Origin: Streptomyces sp. NBC_01439 | GTDB taxonomy: Bacteria > Actinomycetota > Actinomycetes > Streptomycetales > Streptomycetaceae | Direction of reading: 5' to 3' | Assembly: GCF_036227605.1 (NCBI RefSeq) | Contig: NZ_CP109487.1 | Coordinates: 7,563,501-7,627,500 of the forward strand | Length of the DNA stretch: 64,000 bases | Shown: piece by piece, positions 25,920-34,383 of the stretch | Layout: the number at the start of each line of letters is the position of its first letter | How positions within the stretch are numbered: position 1 is the first letter of the stretch | Program-made: the position numbers and the translations under genes | Notes under the pieces: model-generated | Databases searched by the model: none | What the model was told of the DNA's origin: nothing | What the model saw: only the letters and a program-made list of their open reading frames with translations

Positions 25920-26642
25920 TCACGCCTCCGGAGTGCGCAAACCCAGGAAGAGCGGGCTGCGGCGCAGGGCGAAGCCCATCGACTCGTAGAGCCGCACGGC
26001 CCCGGTGTTGGCCGCCGCCGCGTGCAGGAACGGGAGCTCCCCGCGCCCGCGGACCTCCGCCGCGACCGCGCGTATCAGCCCGGCCGCCAGGCCCCGGCCC
26101 CGGTGGTCCGGGTGGGTGCACACCGCGCTGATCTCCGACCAGCCCGCCGGCCGCATCCGCTCCCCGGCCATCGCGACCAGCCGGCCCTCGTGACGTATCC
26201 CGAGGTACGTGCCCAGCTCGACCGTCCGGTCCAGGAGCGGGCCCGGCTTGGTCAGCGCCACCAGCTCCAGCATCTCCGGTACGTCATCGAGCCCCAGCAC
26301 GACCGCCTCCGGCGCCGCCCCGGCCCGTACCGTCCGCCCGTCCAGCTGCACCCCCGGAACCGTCACCAGCGTGTGCCACCCCGGCGGCGGGGTCAGCAAC
26401 CCCGTCACCCAGACCTCCTGCCCGGGGCCGGCCAGTACGGCCAGATCCGCCCACGCCCGCGGGTCCCCGGGATCGGCGAGCGCCGAGAACGGGGACGTGT
26501 CCGGCGCGTAGCGGGCCGCCAGACCAGCGGGACCGAACTCGGCGAAACCGCGGTGCGGCCCGGTCAGCGCGGCCCAGACCGGATTGTCGAGTACCTCGTC
26601 GAGCACTTCACTGCCGCACAGCGTGCCGCTCTCGGGGGACAT
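25920..26642 (-). CDS. GNAT-family N-acetyltransferase
   Basis: A 240-residue acetyltransferase. The acetyl-CoA binding motif A is clear at VCTHPDHRGRGLAAGLIRAV, followed by HAAAANTGAVRLYESMGFALRR, the motif B region. The N-terminal 120 residues form a divergent second GNAT-like or FR47-type lobe (VWAALTGPHRGFAEFGPA). It is convergent with the AsnC gene, 40 bases away, and divergent from the leader peptide gene. The substrate is unknown; amine or small-molecule acetylation would fit the neighbourhood but is speculation. The 173 bases upstream (26643-26815) hold the divergent promoter space and no gene that I can see. Confidence 0.88.
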   Translation of the reverse strand: MSPESGTLCGSEVLDEVLDNPVWAALTGPHRGFAEFGPAGLAARYAPDTSPFSALADPGDPRAWADLAVLAGPGQEVWVTGLLTPPPGWHTLVTVPGVQLDGRTVRAGAAPEAVVLGLDDVPEMLELVALTKPGPLLDRTVELGTYLGIRHEGRLVAMAGERMRPAGWSEISAVCTHPDHRGRGLAAGLIRAVAAEVRGRGELPFLHAAAANTGAVRLYESMGFALRRSPLFLGLRTPEA

Positions 26643-26815
26643 GGGTGCAGGACTCCTTCAGCGGGGCGACGGCGTCCGGCTGGTGACCGCCTTCTTGACG
26701 GCCCCGGGCGCCGCCACGAGACTCGGGGGACGGCCATGACGGACAACGCCCGCCACCGGAAGCCTAACCAGCACCGGACGCGGGCGACCGAGGACGAGGA
26801 CGGGGGTGGGCGGCG

Positions 26816-26938
26816 GTGGACACGGCCCGGACGGCGGACACGGACACGCGGGCCCGGACCCTCCGGCGCTGCTGGCTCACCCGACGCCTGCACATCGACC
26901 TCCTGCGGGTGTGCAGCGCTTTCGGCCCGCTCGGCTGA
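26816..26938 (+). CDS. Short leader peptide of the RHIDLLRV type
   Basis: A 40-residue open frame ending in LTRRLHIDLLRVCSAFGPLG. The LxRRxHIDLLRV core is the hallmark of short actinobacterial putative leader peptides that precede transporter, sulfur and redox genes and are thought to act by attenuation. It starts at GTG behind GGGGGTGGG and stops 86 bases before the glutathionyl-reductase-like gene. It contains two cysteines, in the CW and VCSA contexts, so charging of tRNA-Cys could be what is sensed. The start is uncertain; the C-terminal motif is the solid part. Confidence 0.75.
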   Translation: MDTARTADTDTRARTLRRCWLTRRLHIDLLRVCSAFGPLG

Positions 26939-27024
26939 CCCCCTCAGAGACGAGTGACCCGGACCGGGCGCGCGCCCCGCGCCGCCCGGGGCCCAGCCGT
27001 GTTGTCCTCCACGCCAGGAGAGTC

Positions 27025-27438
27025 ATGTCGCACACCGTCCTGCCCCGCACTCCGCTGCCCCTCACCCCGCTGCCCCGCACCGGCCCGGCGCCCGCCCCGC
27101 GGGGCCGCATCGGAGCCGGTTTCTCCCCCGTACCGCACCGCTACCACCTCTACCTCCGCGCCGACTGTCTCCCCTCGCAGCAGGTCACCGCCGCCCTCGC
27201 CGCGCTGGGCCTGACCCGCTCCATCGCCGTCACCGTCCTCGGTACGGAGCCCGGGGCGGCCGGGTACACCGCGCTGCGGCTGGCCTACGAGGCCACCGGC
27301 CACCACTTCGACGGCGCCCTGACCGTCCCGGCCCTCGTCGACTCCTGGAGCGGCCGCGTAGTCTCCGACCACACCCCCGACATCCTCGACGACCTGCGCT
27401 TCCTGGCCGCCCACCCCGCCTTCCGCGCGGGTTCGTAG
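27025..27438 (+). CDS. Short thioredoxin-fold protein resembling the N-terminus of glutathionyl-hydroquinone reductases
   Basis: A 137-residue protein. Residues about 35-55 (PVPHRYHLYLRADCLPSQ) match the first strand and active-site segment of Xi-class/omega-like GSTs, where CPWAH normally occurs; here the Cys is kept but the following residues are LPS. VPALVDSWSGRVVSDHTPDIL corresponds to the thiol-binding cis-Pro and Ser/Asp elements. The C-terminal all-helical domain of the roughly 330-residue family is absent, so this is a single-domain derivative and not an obvious truncation: it has a good AGGAG ribosome-binding site and a leader peptide in front. It may work with mycothiol. Confidence 0.65.
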   Translation: MSHTVLPRTPLPLTPLPRTGPAPAPRGRIGAGFSPVPHRYHLYLRADCLPSQQVTAALAALGLTRSIAVTVLGTEPGAAGYTALRLAYEATGHHFDGALTVPALVDSWSGRVVSDHTPDILDDLRFLAAHPAFRAGS

Positions 27439-27503
27439 CAAGGGGCACAGCAGGCGCCGCAACAGGGGCCGTACGGGGTCCACGGGGCGGCCCGGGGCGC
27501 CCG

Positions 27504-27546
27504 CGCAACGAATCGCCGCGTAGGCCAGGGAACACGCAACGAATCG
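27504..27546. promoter_or_regulatory. Two exact 12-bp direct repeats upstream of the davA-like gene
   Basis: CGCAACGAATCG occurs exactly at 27504-27515 and 27535-27546, 31 bp apart (three helical turns), 93-135 bases before the amidase start. A partial third core (GCGCAACG) follows near 27555. Spacing and sequence resemble the pair before the permease gene. This is a candidate AsnC-type operator. Confidence 0.5.
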
Positions 27547-27638
27547 ATGCGCGGAGCGCAACGCTCACGGCTTGTCCGGGTCGAACGCGCGAACGTACCG
27601 TTTTATGACCCCCTCCCCGCCTGTCACAGAGGTAGCCC

Positions 27639-28439
27639 ATGCCCCCGCTGCGCACCGCCCTCCTCCAGAGCTCCGGCGTTCTCGGCGACACCGCCGAGAA
27701 CCTCAAGGCGCTCGACGAGGCAGCGGCGCGCGCCGCACAGAGTGGGGCCGGGCTCCTCGTGACCTCGGAGATGTTCCTGACCGGCTACGCGCTGGACCTC
27801 CAGGACATCCCCGGCCTCGCCGAAGCCGCCGACGGCGCCTCCGCCCGGGCCATCGGCGAGATCGCCCGGCGCCACGGGATCGCCGTCCTGTACGGCTACC
27901 CGGAGAGCGCGGACGGCGTCGTCTACAACGCCGCCCAGCTCATCGGCCCCGACGGCGCGGCGCTGGCGAACTACCGCAAGACCCACCTCTTCGGCTGCTT
28001 CGAACAGGACGCCTTCACCCCCGGCGACACCCCCGTCGTCCAGGCGGACCTGAACGGCCTCCGCATCGGCATCATGATCTGCTACGACGTGGAGTTCCCC
28101 GAGAACGTCCGGGCGCACGCGCTCGCCGGCACCGACCTCCTCCTGGTGCCGACCGCGCAGATGCACCCGTTCCAGTTCGTCGCCGAACAGCTCGTCCCCG
28201 TAAGGGCCTTCGAGAACCAGATGTACATCGCGTACGTCAACCGCACCGGTCCGGAAGGCGAGTTCGAGTTCGTCGGACTCAGCTGCCTGGCGAGCCCCGA
28301 CGGGGTCACCCGGACCCGGGCCGGCCGCGGCGAGGAGCTGGTGTTCGGCGAGGCCGACCCCGAGCTGCTGTCGGCCTCGCGCGAGAACAACCCGTACCTG
28401 CGCGACCGCCGACCCGGGCTCTACGCCTCCCTCGTCTAA
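27639..28439 (+). CDS. davA: Carbon-nitrogen hydrolase, probable 5-aminovaleramide amidase (DavA-like)
   Basis: A 266-residue nitrilase-superfamily amidase. The catalytic triad is in place: Glu in LVTSEMFLTGY, Lys in NYRKTHLFG and Cys in ICYDVEFPEN. Its length and stretches such as LAEAADGASARAIGEIARRHGIAVLYGYPE resemble Pseudomonas DavA, which hydrolyses 5-aminovaleramide to 5-aminovalerate. It lies 43 bases before a DavB-like lysine 2-monooxygenase gene, which makes the amide, so the two form a two-step pathway. By analogy other 2-monooxygenase products (for example indole-3-acetamide) are possible. The 200-bp gap upstream carries two 12-bp direct repeats. Confidence 0.85.
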   Translation: MPPLRTALLQSSGVLGDTAENLKALDEAAARAAQSGAGLLVTSEMFLTGYALDLQDIPGLAEAADGASARAIGEIARRHGIAVLYGYPESADGVVYNAAQLIGPDGAALANYRKTHLFGCFEQDAFTPGDTPVVQADLNGLRIGIMICYDVEFPENVRAHALAGTDLLLVPTAQMHPFQFVAEQLVPVRAFENQMYIAYVNRTGPEGEFEFVGLSCLASPDGVTRTRAGRGEELVFGEADPELLSASRENNPYLRDRRPGLYASLV

Positions 28440-28482
28440 GCCCTCTTCTTCCCCCAGCCCTGCCGCAAGGAGACGTACCCCC

Positions 28483-30180
28483 ATGACGTCCACGGTGCCC
28501 ACCACCGCCGTCCCGCACAGCGACGGACAGCCGCCGATCACCATGTTCGGCCCGGACTTCCCGTACGCGTACGACGACTTCCTCGCCCACCCGGCGGGCC
28601 TCGGCCAGATACCGGCGACCGAGCTCGGCACCGAGGTCGCCGTCATCGGCGGCGGGCTGTCCGGCATCATCTCGGCCTACGAGCTGATGAAGATGGGCCT
28701 CAAGCCCGTCGTCTACGAGGCCGACCAGATCGGCGGCCGCCTGCGCACCGTCGGCTTCGAGGGCGCCGAGACCGAGGGCCTCACGGCGGAGATGGGCGCC
28801 ATGCGCTTCCCGCCCTCCTCCACGGCCCTGCAGCACTACATCGACCTCGTCGGCCTGGTCACGGAGCCCTTCCCGAACCCGCTCGCCGAGTCCACCCCCT
28901 CGACGGTCGTCGACCTCAAGGGCGAGACCCACTACGCCGAGACGATCGCGGACCTCCCGCAGATCTACCGCGACGTGTCCGCCGCGTGGAACGCCTGCCT
29001 CGACGAGGGCGCCGACTTCTCCGACATGAACACCGCGATGCGCGAGCGGGACGTCCCGCGCATCCGCGAGATCTGGGCCAAGCTCGTCGAGAAGCTCGAC
29101 GACGAGACCTTCTACGGCTTCCTCTGCAAGTCGGAGGCCTTCAAGTCCTTCCGCAAGCGCGAGATCTTCGGCCAGGTCGGCTTCGGCACCGGCGGCTGGG
29201 ACACCGACTTCCCGAACTCCATCCTGGAGATCCTGCGCGTCGTCTACACCGAGGCAGACGACCACCACCGCGGCATCGTGGGCGGCTCGCAGCAGCTGCC
29301 GCTGCGCCTGTGGGAGCGCGAGCCGGAGAAGATCGTCCACTGGGCCCAGGGCACCTCCCTGGCCACCCTGCACGACGGCACCCCGCGCCCGGCGGTCACC
29401 CGCCTGCACCGCACGGCCGGCAACCGCATCACGGTCACCGACTCCTCCGGCGACATCCGCACGTACCGCGCCGCGATCTTCACGGCCCAGTCCTGGATGC
29501 TCCTGTCGAAGATCGAGTGCGACGACACGTTGTTCCCGATCGACCACTGGACGGCGATCGAGCGCACCCACTACATGGAGTCGTCGAAGCTGTTCGTCCC
29601 CGTGGACCGGCCGTTCTGGCTGGACAAGGACGAGGAGACCGGCCGCGACGTCATGTCGATGACGCTGACCGACCGCATGACCCGCGGCACGTACCTGCTG
29701 GACAACGGTCCGGACAAGCCCGCCGTCATCTGCCTCTCGTACACCTGGTGCGACGACAGCCTCAAGTGGCTGCCGCTGTCCGCGAACGAGCGGATGGAGG
29801 TCATGCTGAAGTCCCTCGGCGAGATCTACCCCAAGGTCGACATCCGCCGTCACATCATCGGCAACCCGGTCACCGTCTCCTGGGAGGACGAGCCCTACTT
29901 CATGGGCGCGTTCAAGGCCAACCTCCCGGGCCACTACCGCTACCAGCGGCGCCTGTTCACCCACTTCATGCAGGACCGCCTCCCCGAGGACAAGCGCGGC
30001 ATCTTCCTCGCGGGCGACGACATCTCCTGGACGGCAGGCTGGGCCGAGGGCGCGGTCCAGACCGCCCTCAACGCCGTCTGGGGCGTCATGCACCACCTCG
30101 GCGGGTCCACGGACTCCACCAACCCGGGCCCGGGCGACGTCTACGACGAGATCGCCCCGGTCGAACTCCCCGAGGACTGA
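28483..30180 (+). CDS. davB: FAD-dependent L-amino acid (lysine) 2-monooxygenase, DavB-like
   Basis: A 565-residue flavoprotein of the amine-oxidase fold. The N-terminal ADP-binding motif is VAVIGGGLSGIISAYEL, preceded by the family-specific ITMFGPDFPYAYDDFLAHPAGLG. VGFGTGGWDTDFPNSILEI and the C-terminal GIFLAGDDISWTAGWAEGAVQTALNAVWG also match, from memory, Pseudomonas putida lysine 2-monooxygenase, which oxidatively decarboxylates L-lysine to 5-aminovaleramide with O2. Tryptophan 2-monooxygenases are more distant relatives. It follows the DavA-like amidase with an AAGGAG ribosome-binding site and ends in a strong terminator, so the two genes form a complete transcription unit. Confidence 0.87.
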   Translation: MTSTVPTTAVPHSDGQPPITMFGPDFPYAYDDFLAHPAGLGQIPATELGTEVAVIGGGLSGIISAYELMKMGLKPVVYEADQIGGRLRTVGFEGAETEGLTAEMGAMRFPPSSTALQHYIDLVGLVTEPFPNPLAESTPSTVVDLKGETHYAETIADLPQIYRDVSAAWNACLDEGADFSDMNTAMRERDVPRIREIWAKLVEKLDDETFYGFLCKSEAFKSFRKREIFGQVGFGTGGWDTDFPNSILEILRVVYTEADDHHRGIVGGSQQLPLRLWEREPEKIVHWAQGTSLATLHDGTPRPAVTRLHRTAGNRITVTDSSGDIRTYRAAIFTAQSWMLLSKIECDDTLFPIDHWTAIERTHYMESSKLFVPVDRPFWLDKDEETGRDVMSMTLTDRMTRGTYLLDNGPDKPAVICLSYTWCDDSLKWLPLSANERMEVMLKSLGEIYPKVDIRRHIIGNPVTVSWEDEPYFMGAFKANLPGHYRYQRRLFTHFMQDRLPEDKRGIFLAGDDISWTAGWAEGAVQTALNAVWGVMHHLGGSTDSTNPGPGDVYDEIAPVELPED

Positions 30181-30200
30181 TCCTCCGGGCACCCAAGGCC

Positions 30201-30239
30201 ACGGGCCGTCCCCGCGCGAGCAGCGCGGGGACGGCCCGT
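30201..30239. terminator. Perfect bidirectional hairpin between davB and a convergent gene
   Basis: A 17-bp perfect stem (ACGGGCCGTCCCCGCGC and complement) closes a GAGCA loop 20 bases after the davB stop and two bases before the stop of the opposing gene, so it can serve both. Confidence 0.88.
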
Positions 30240-30241
30240 TC

Positions 30242-30850
30242 TCAATGCCCGCGCCACGGCGGGGCCGTACGCCTCCAGACCAGCCTCCAGCGCGCGGCCA
30301 TCGCGGCGCGCGCTGCCGGTACGTCGTCCTCCGGTCCGGTGGGGCGGTACCCCAGGCTCACCCCGCACCCGGCGCACAGCCGGTGGACGCCGTGACCGCT
30401 GTGGTACGGCGTCGTGCCGCGGTCCACGTCGCAGACGGGGCAGCTCGCCCACTCCCCGGGCAGGGCGCGCAGGATGCGCGGCATCGTGGCCGTGAGCGGC
30501 TCCACGGGGTGGAACTCCGGGTCGGGGCACCAGAGCCGGCGCGTCGGCTCGGGCGGATCCGGGATCCGGACCCCGGCCGCCTTCTGCGCGCGTCGCGCGA
30601 CCACCCAGGTCGCGTGTGCGGCCTGCCAGATCTCCCGGGCGGCGTGCAGCTCCTCCACCGCCCTCACCAGCGCGTCCGGATCCTCCTCCAGGTCCGCCGG
30701 GATCCGGGCGCTGTGGACCAAGTGGTGGTAGGTCGCGCGGACGCCGTACGGCGCGAACTCGGCCACGCAGGTCCGGAACCCGCAGAACCTCTGCACCGGC
30801 GCCAGCGAGACGTCGTGCACCCGGAGCCGGTGCGTGGCGAAGCTGGTCAT
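30242..30850 (-). CDS. Hypothetical protein with a C-terminal zinc-ribbon-like cysteine set
   Basis: A 202-residue protein that I cannot assign to a named family. Its C-terminal third carries two CxxC pairs, CPVCDVDRG and LCAGCGV about 20 residues apart, which look like a four-cysteine zinc knuckle. The central part is helical and charged (DPDALVRAVEELHAAREIWQAAHATW). No membrane segment or signal peptide is visible. It is convergent to davB and shares its terminator. Codon use matches the chromosome, so it is probably native and expressed; a nucleic-acid or protein-binding role is possible. Confidence 0.65.
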   Translation of the reverse strand: MTSFATHRLRVHDVSLAPVQRFCGFRTCVAEFAPYGVRATYHHLVHSARIPADLEEDPDALVRAVEELHAAREIWQAAHATWVVARRAQKAAGVRIPDPPEPTRRLWCPDPEFHPVEPLTATMPRILRALPGEWASCPVCDVDRGTTPYHSGHGVHRLCAGCGVSLGYRPTGPEDDVPAARAAMAARWRLVWRRTAPPWRGH

Positions 30851-30892
30851 TCCGGGAGCGTAAGGCGGCCCCGCCCGGCCCGCAGCGGGGTT

Positions 30893-31534
30893 TCAGCCCC
30901 GCGGGGTCAGCAGGCAGCGGCCGACCAGGCCCACGCCCGCGTCGAGGGAGTCCGTGAACTCCTCGGCCAGTTCCGGCACCCGGCGCAACGTCCACAGCAA
31001 GCGGGCCGCCGACCAGGCCGCGGCGCGGGCGCGCTCCAGGCTCCACGAGCCGACCAGGTGGGTCAGCGGATCGGCGATCTCCAACAGGTCCGGGCCCGGC
31101 ATCAGGTCCTCCCGGATGTGCTCCTCCAGCGAGACCAACGTGTCGCCGACCCGGTCGAAATCCGCCTCCAGGGCCTGTGGTTCACAGCCCAGCTCACCGC
31201 AGGTGGTCACCACCGCCAGCGCCAGGTCATGGCCGATGTGCGCGTTGATCCCGGCCAGCGCGTGCTGGAGCGGGCGGATCCCGGGGTGGCGGCGGTACTG
31301 CAGCAGGGGGCGCCAGCAGGCCGGGGCCCGGTCCGCCTCGACCGCCGTCAGGTACCGCTCCGCGAACCGCACGCTGAGCGTCTGCGCCCGCCGGGGCGCC
31401 GGGAACCCGCCGTGCTCGATCCGCCGGTGCAGGGTCTCCGTCACCGTCAGGTAGACCCGGTTGAAGACGGCGACGCCGTCCTGCGGCGGGAGCCGCTCCT
31501 CCAGGGCGCGCATCCGCGCCAGCACCGCATCCAT
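30893..31534 (-). CDS. DUF5995-family protein
   Basis: A 213-residue all-helical soluble protein that resembles the actinobacterial DUF5995 group: MRALEERLPPQDGVAVFNRVYLTVTE near the N-terminus and LAGINAHIGHDLALAVVTTC in the middle, where the NAHINxDL-type segment is the family's most conserved element. The C-terminal part is a helical bundle (SLERARAAAWSAARLLWTLR). Its biochemical role is unknown. It is co-directional with, but 42 bases upstream of, the zinc-ribbon protein gene. No operator or signal sequence is visible. Confidence 0.7.
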   Translation of the reverse strand: MDAVLARMRALEERLPPQDGVAVFNRVYLTVTETLHRRIEHGGFPAPRRAQTLSVRFAERYLTAVEADRAPACWRPLLQYRRHPGIRPLQHALAGINAHIGHDLALAVVTTCGELGCEPQALEADFDRVGDTLVSLEEHIREDLMPGPDLLEIADPLTHLVGSWSLERARAAAWSAARLLWTLRRVPELAEEFTDSLDAGVGLVGRCLLTPRG

Positions 31535-31609
31535 GGGGGCAGGGTGCCAGGCGCCGACGCGGATCCGGGGAACTTGGCCGTACGCTTCCCCGGTTCGGGC
31601 GAAACACCG

Positions 31610-33007
31610 TCAACGGGGCTTGTCCCGGCCGTCCCCGGAGCCCTCGTCGTAGCCGGAGGTGCCCGCGTCGAGCAGGGGCTCCTGCTTGAGGTGCGCGGGC
31701 GCGAGGTAGCGCAGCGCGTGGTAGCCGGTGATCACCACGATCGTGCCCAGAGCGATGCCGCCCAGCTCGAAGCTGTCGGTGATCTGCAGCTTCACACCGC
31801 CGATGCCGATGATGATGCCCGCCGCCGCCGGCACCAGGTTCAGCGGATTGCGCAGGTCCACCCCGCCGTTGATCCAGATCTGCGCGCCGAGCAGGCCGAT
31901 CATCCCGTAGAGGATGACCGTGATGCCGCCGAGCACTCCGCCCGGGATCGCGGCGACGATCGCACCGAACTTGGGGCAGAGCCCGAAGAGCAGCGCGAAG
32001 CCCGCGGCCGCCCAGTAGGCCGCCGTGGAGTAGACGCGGGTGGCTGCCATGACACCGATGTTCTCGGAGTAGGTGGTGTTCGGCGGGCCGCCGACCGCCG
32101 TGGACAGCATGGACGCGGCGCCGTCCGCCGCGATCGCCGTGCCCAGCTTGTCGTCGAGCGGATCGCCGGTCATCTCGCCCACGGCCTTGATGTGGCCCGC
32201 GTTCTCGGCGATCAGAGCGATCACCACCGGCAGGGCGATCAGGATCGCCGACCACTCGAAGGCGGGCGCGTGGAAGGACGGCAGCCCGATCCAGTCCGCC
32301 TTGGCGACCGCGGAGAGGTCGAGCCGCCAGTGGTCGACGGCGGCCTCCCCGCCCAACGTCGAGTGGATCTTCCCGAAGAGCAGGTCGGAGAGCCAGGAGA
32401 TCCCGTACCCGAAGAGCAGACCGAGGAAGATCGCGATGCGCGACCAGAAGCCGCGCAGACAGACCACGGCCGCCCCCGTGAACAGCATCGTCAGCAACGC
32501 CGTCCACTGGTCCTGCGGCCAGTACGTGCTCGCCGTCACCGGCGCCAGGTTGAAGCCGATCAGCATCACCACCGCGCCCGTCACGATGGGCGGCATCGCC
32601 GTGTGGATGACGCGGGCGCCGAACCGCTGGACCACCAGTCCCGCCAGGAACAGTGCCACGCCGACGACGAAGACGGCGCCCGTGACCACCGCACTGTCAC
32701 CGCCTGCGGCCCGGATCGCCGCCGCGACACCGACGAACGACAGCGAGCAGCCCAGGTACGACGGGACCCGCCCGCGCGTCGCGAGGAGGAAGATCACCGT
32801 CGCGACGCCCGACATCATGATGGCCAGGTTCGGGTCCAGGCCCATCAGGACCGGAGCGACGAAACTCGCGCCGAACATCGCCACGACGTGCTGCGCGCCC
32901 AGCCCGGCGGTCCGCGGCCACGACAGCCGCTCCTCCGGCCGGACCACCGCCCCGGGGGCGGGAGTCCGCCCGTCTCCGTGCAGGGTCCAGCCCACGCCGA
33001 GGCCCAT
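31610..33007 (-). CDS. NCS2-family uracil/xanthine permease
   Basis: A 465-residue nucleobase:cation symporter with about 14 membrane spans. AQHVVAMFGASFVAPVLMGLDPNLA is the helix-1 region with the conserved Gln-His, ALIAENAGHIKAV carries the substrate-binding Glu, and GGPPNTTYSENIGVMAATRVYS is the NCS2 signature region around helix 10. These favour a UraA/RutG-like uracil or xanthine specificity. The ATG has GAGGAG seven bases upstream. The gene is monocistronic: a hairpin at 33059-33092 separates it from the MFS gene upstream on the same strand. Confidence 0.92.
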   Translation of the reverse strand: MGLGVGWTLHGDGRTPAPGAVVRPEERLSWPRTAGLGAQHVVAMFGASFVAPVLMGLDPNLAIMMSGVATVIFLLATRGRVPSYLGCSLSFVGVAAAIRAAGGDSAVVTGAVFVVGVALFLAGLVVQRFGARVIHTAMPPIVTGAVVMLIGFNLAPVTASTYWPQDQWTALLTMLFTGAAVVCLRGFWSRIAIFLGLLFGYGISWLSDLLFGKIHSTLGGEAAVDHWRLDLSAVAKADWIGLPSFHAPAFEWSAILIALPVVIALIAENAGHIKAVGEMTGDPLDDKLGTAIAADGAASMLSTAVGGPPNTTYSENIGVMAATRVYSTAAYWAAAGFALLFGLCPKFGAIVAAIPGGVLGGITVILYGMIGLLGAQIWINGGVDLRNPLNLVPAAAGIIIGIGGVKLQITDSFELGGIALGTIVVITGYHALRYLAPAHLKQEPLLDAGTSGYDEGSGDGRDKPR

Positions 33008-33058
33008 GTTCCACTCCTCTTCTCCGGACGGTCACCGATCCGGCTGCTCACACGTCGA

Positions 33059-33092
33059 GGCCGCAGCGCACGTGGTACGTGCCGCTGCGGCC
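33059..33092 (-). terminator. Hairpin separating the MFS and NCS2 permease genes
   Basis: GGCCGCAGCGCACGT pairs with ACGTGCCGCTGCGGCC (15 bp, one bulged C) around a GGT loop, 11 bases past the MFS stop on the minus strand. It could also shape the 5' leader of the NCS2 message. Confidence 0.7.
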
Positions 33093-33102
33093 AGTCGACA
33101 TA

Positions 33103-34350
33103 TTACGGCCGGGTATGGGCGGGTTCGTCGAGGTCGGCGGGGCCGGACTTCGCCGCCACCCCGCCGAGATCGCCCCCAGCCTGCCCCACCGGCGGCCCTT
33201 GGCGCAGTACCGCGGCACCGGCGACCAGCGCGAACGCCAGCAGGGTGACCAGCCCGAAGGACACCACCAGCGACGTCGCGTTCGCCACCGCACCGATCGC
33301 CGACGGGGCGATCAACCCCGACGTGTACGTGATCGTCGCGACACCGGCGATGGCCTGCGCCGGGGCCGGACCGCTGCGCCCCGCCGCCGCGAAGGCCAGC
33401 GGGACCACCACCGCGATCCCGAGCCCGATCAACCCGAACCCGGCCAGCGCACCGGCCGGATGCCGGACCCCGACCACGAGCAGCCCGCCCAGCGTGGCCA
33501 CCGCCCCGCCCGCCCGGACCGTCCGCACCGCCCCGAACCGGTCCACCACCCGGTCCCCGACCAGCCGGGCCACGGCCATGGTGAGCGCGAAGGCAGTGGT
33601 GGAGGCCGCCGCCAGACCCGCGTCCGTGTGCAGGACGTCCCGCAGGTAGACCGCCGACCAGTCCAGGCTCGCGCCCTCGGCGAAGACCGCGCAGAACCCG
33701 ACGGCCCCGATCAGCAGCGCCGACTTCGGCGGCAGCGCGAAGTGCGGCGGCGCCTGCGCATCCTGGTCGGCCCTCAGGTCCAGCACGCCCTGTACGGCGA
33801 ACAGCCCGACCGCCGTCAGGACCAGCGCGGCGACCAGGTGGTGCAGCCGGGCGTCGGCCCCGGCGTGGGCGGCGACGGCACCCGCGGCCGACCCGAGCAG
33901 CGCCCCCACGCTCCACATGCCGTGCAGCGAGGACATGATCGAGCGACCCAGCCGGTTCTCCGTCTCCACGCCCAGCGCGTTCATCGCCACGTCCGACATC
34001 CCGGCGGTGGCTCCGTAGACGAACAGCACGAAGCAGAGGGCGGGCAGGTTCGGGGCGAGGCTCGGCAGGATCAGCGAGAGGGTCCAGAGCGAGAGCAGGG
34101 CCCGCAGCGCGGCGCGCGCGCCGAGCCAGTGGTTGATCCGGCCCGCCAGCGGCATCGCGAGCGCCGCGCCCACGGCGGGGGCGGCGAGGGCCAGGCCCAG
34201 GGTGCCCGGGCTGAGCTGGGCGTGCTCCTGGATCCAGGGGATGCGGGTGGCGAAGGAGCCGGTGACGGCGCCGTGGGTGCAGAAGACGGCGGCGATGGCG
34301 TAGCGGGCATGGCGCAGGCGCGCCGGGCTGAGGTCGGTGTCCCCGGTCAT
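33103..34350 (-). CDS. MFS transporter of the FucP/YbjJ-like group
   Basis: A 415-residue 12-helix transporter. It begins ARYAIAAVFCTHGAVTGSFATRIPWIQEH, typical of the YbjJ/fucose-permease-like MFS branch. LGIAVVVPLAFAAAG and MSDVAMNALGVETENRLGR are further family landmarks. The ATG at 34350 lies beside a palindromic operator; longer in-frame starts would run back through the divergent regulator and are rejected. It is transcribed divergently from a ROK regulator, the usual arrangement for a sugar or sugar-derivative exporter under local control. The substrate is unknown. Confidence 0.9.
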   Translation of the reverse strand: MTGDTDLSPARLRHARYAIAAVFCTHGAVTGSFATRIPWIQEHAQLSPGTLGLALAAPAVGAALAMPLAGRINHWLGARAALRALLSLWTLSLILPSLAPNLPALCFVLFVYGATAGMSDVAMNALGVETENRLGRSIMSSLHGMWSVGALLGSAAGAVAAHAGADARLHHLVAALVLTAVGLFAVQGVLDLRADQDAQAPPHFALPPKSALLIGAVGFCAVFAEGASLDWSAVYLRDVLHTDAGLAAASTTAFALTMAVARLVGDRVVDRFGAVRTVRAGGAVATLGGLLVVGVRHPAGALAGFGLIGLGIAVVVPLAFAAAGRSGPAPAQAIAGVATITYTSGLIAPSAIGAVANATSLVVSFGLVTLLAFALVAGAAVLRQGPPVGQAGGDLGGVAAKSGPADLDEPAHTRP

Positions 34351-34360
34351 GAGGACTAAA

Positions 34361-34383
34361 CTATCAGGGACCCTTCCTGATAG
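34361..34383. promoter_or_regulatory. Palindromic operator between MFS and ROK regulator genes
   Basis: CTATCAGG (34361-34368) and CCTGATAG (34376-34383) form a perfect 8-bp inverted repeat around a seven-base spacer, 10 bases from the MFS start and 22 from the regulator start. This is the size and position expected of a ROK repressor autoregulatory site. Confidence 0.75.
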
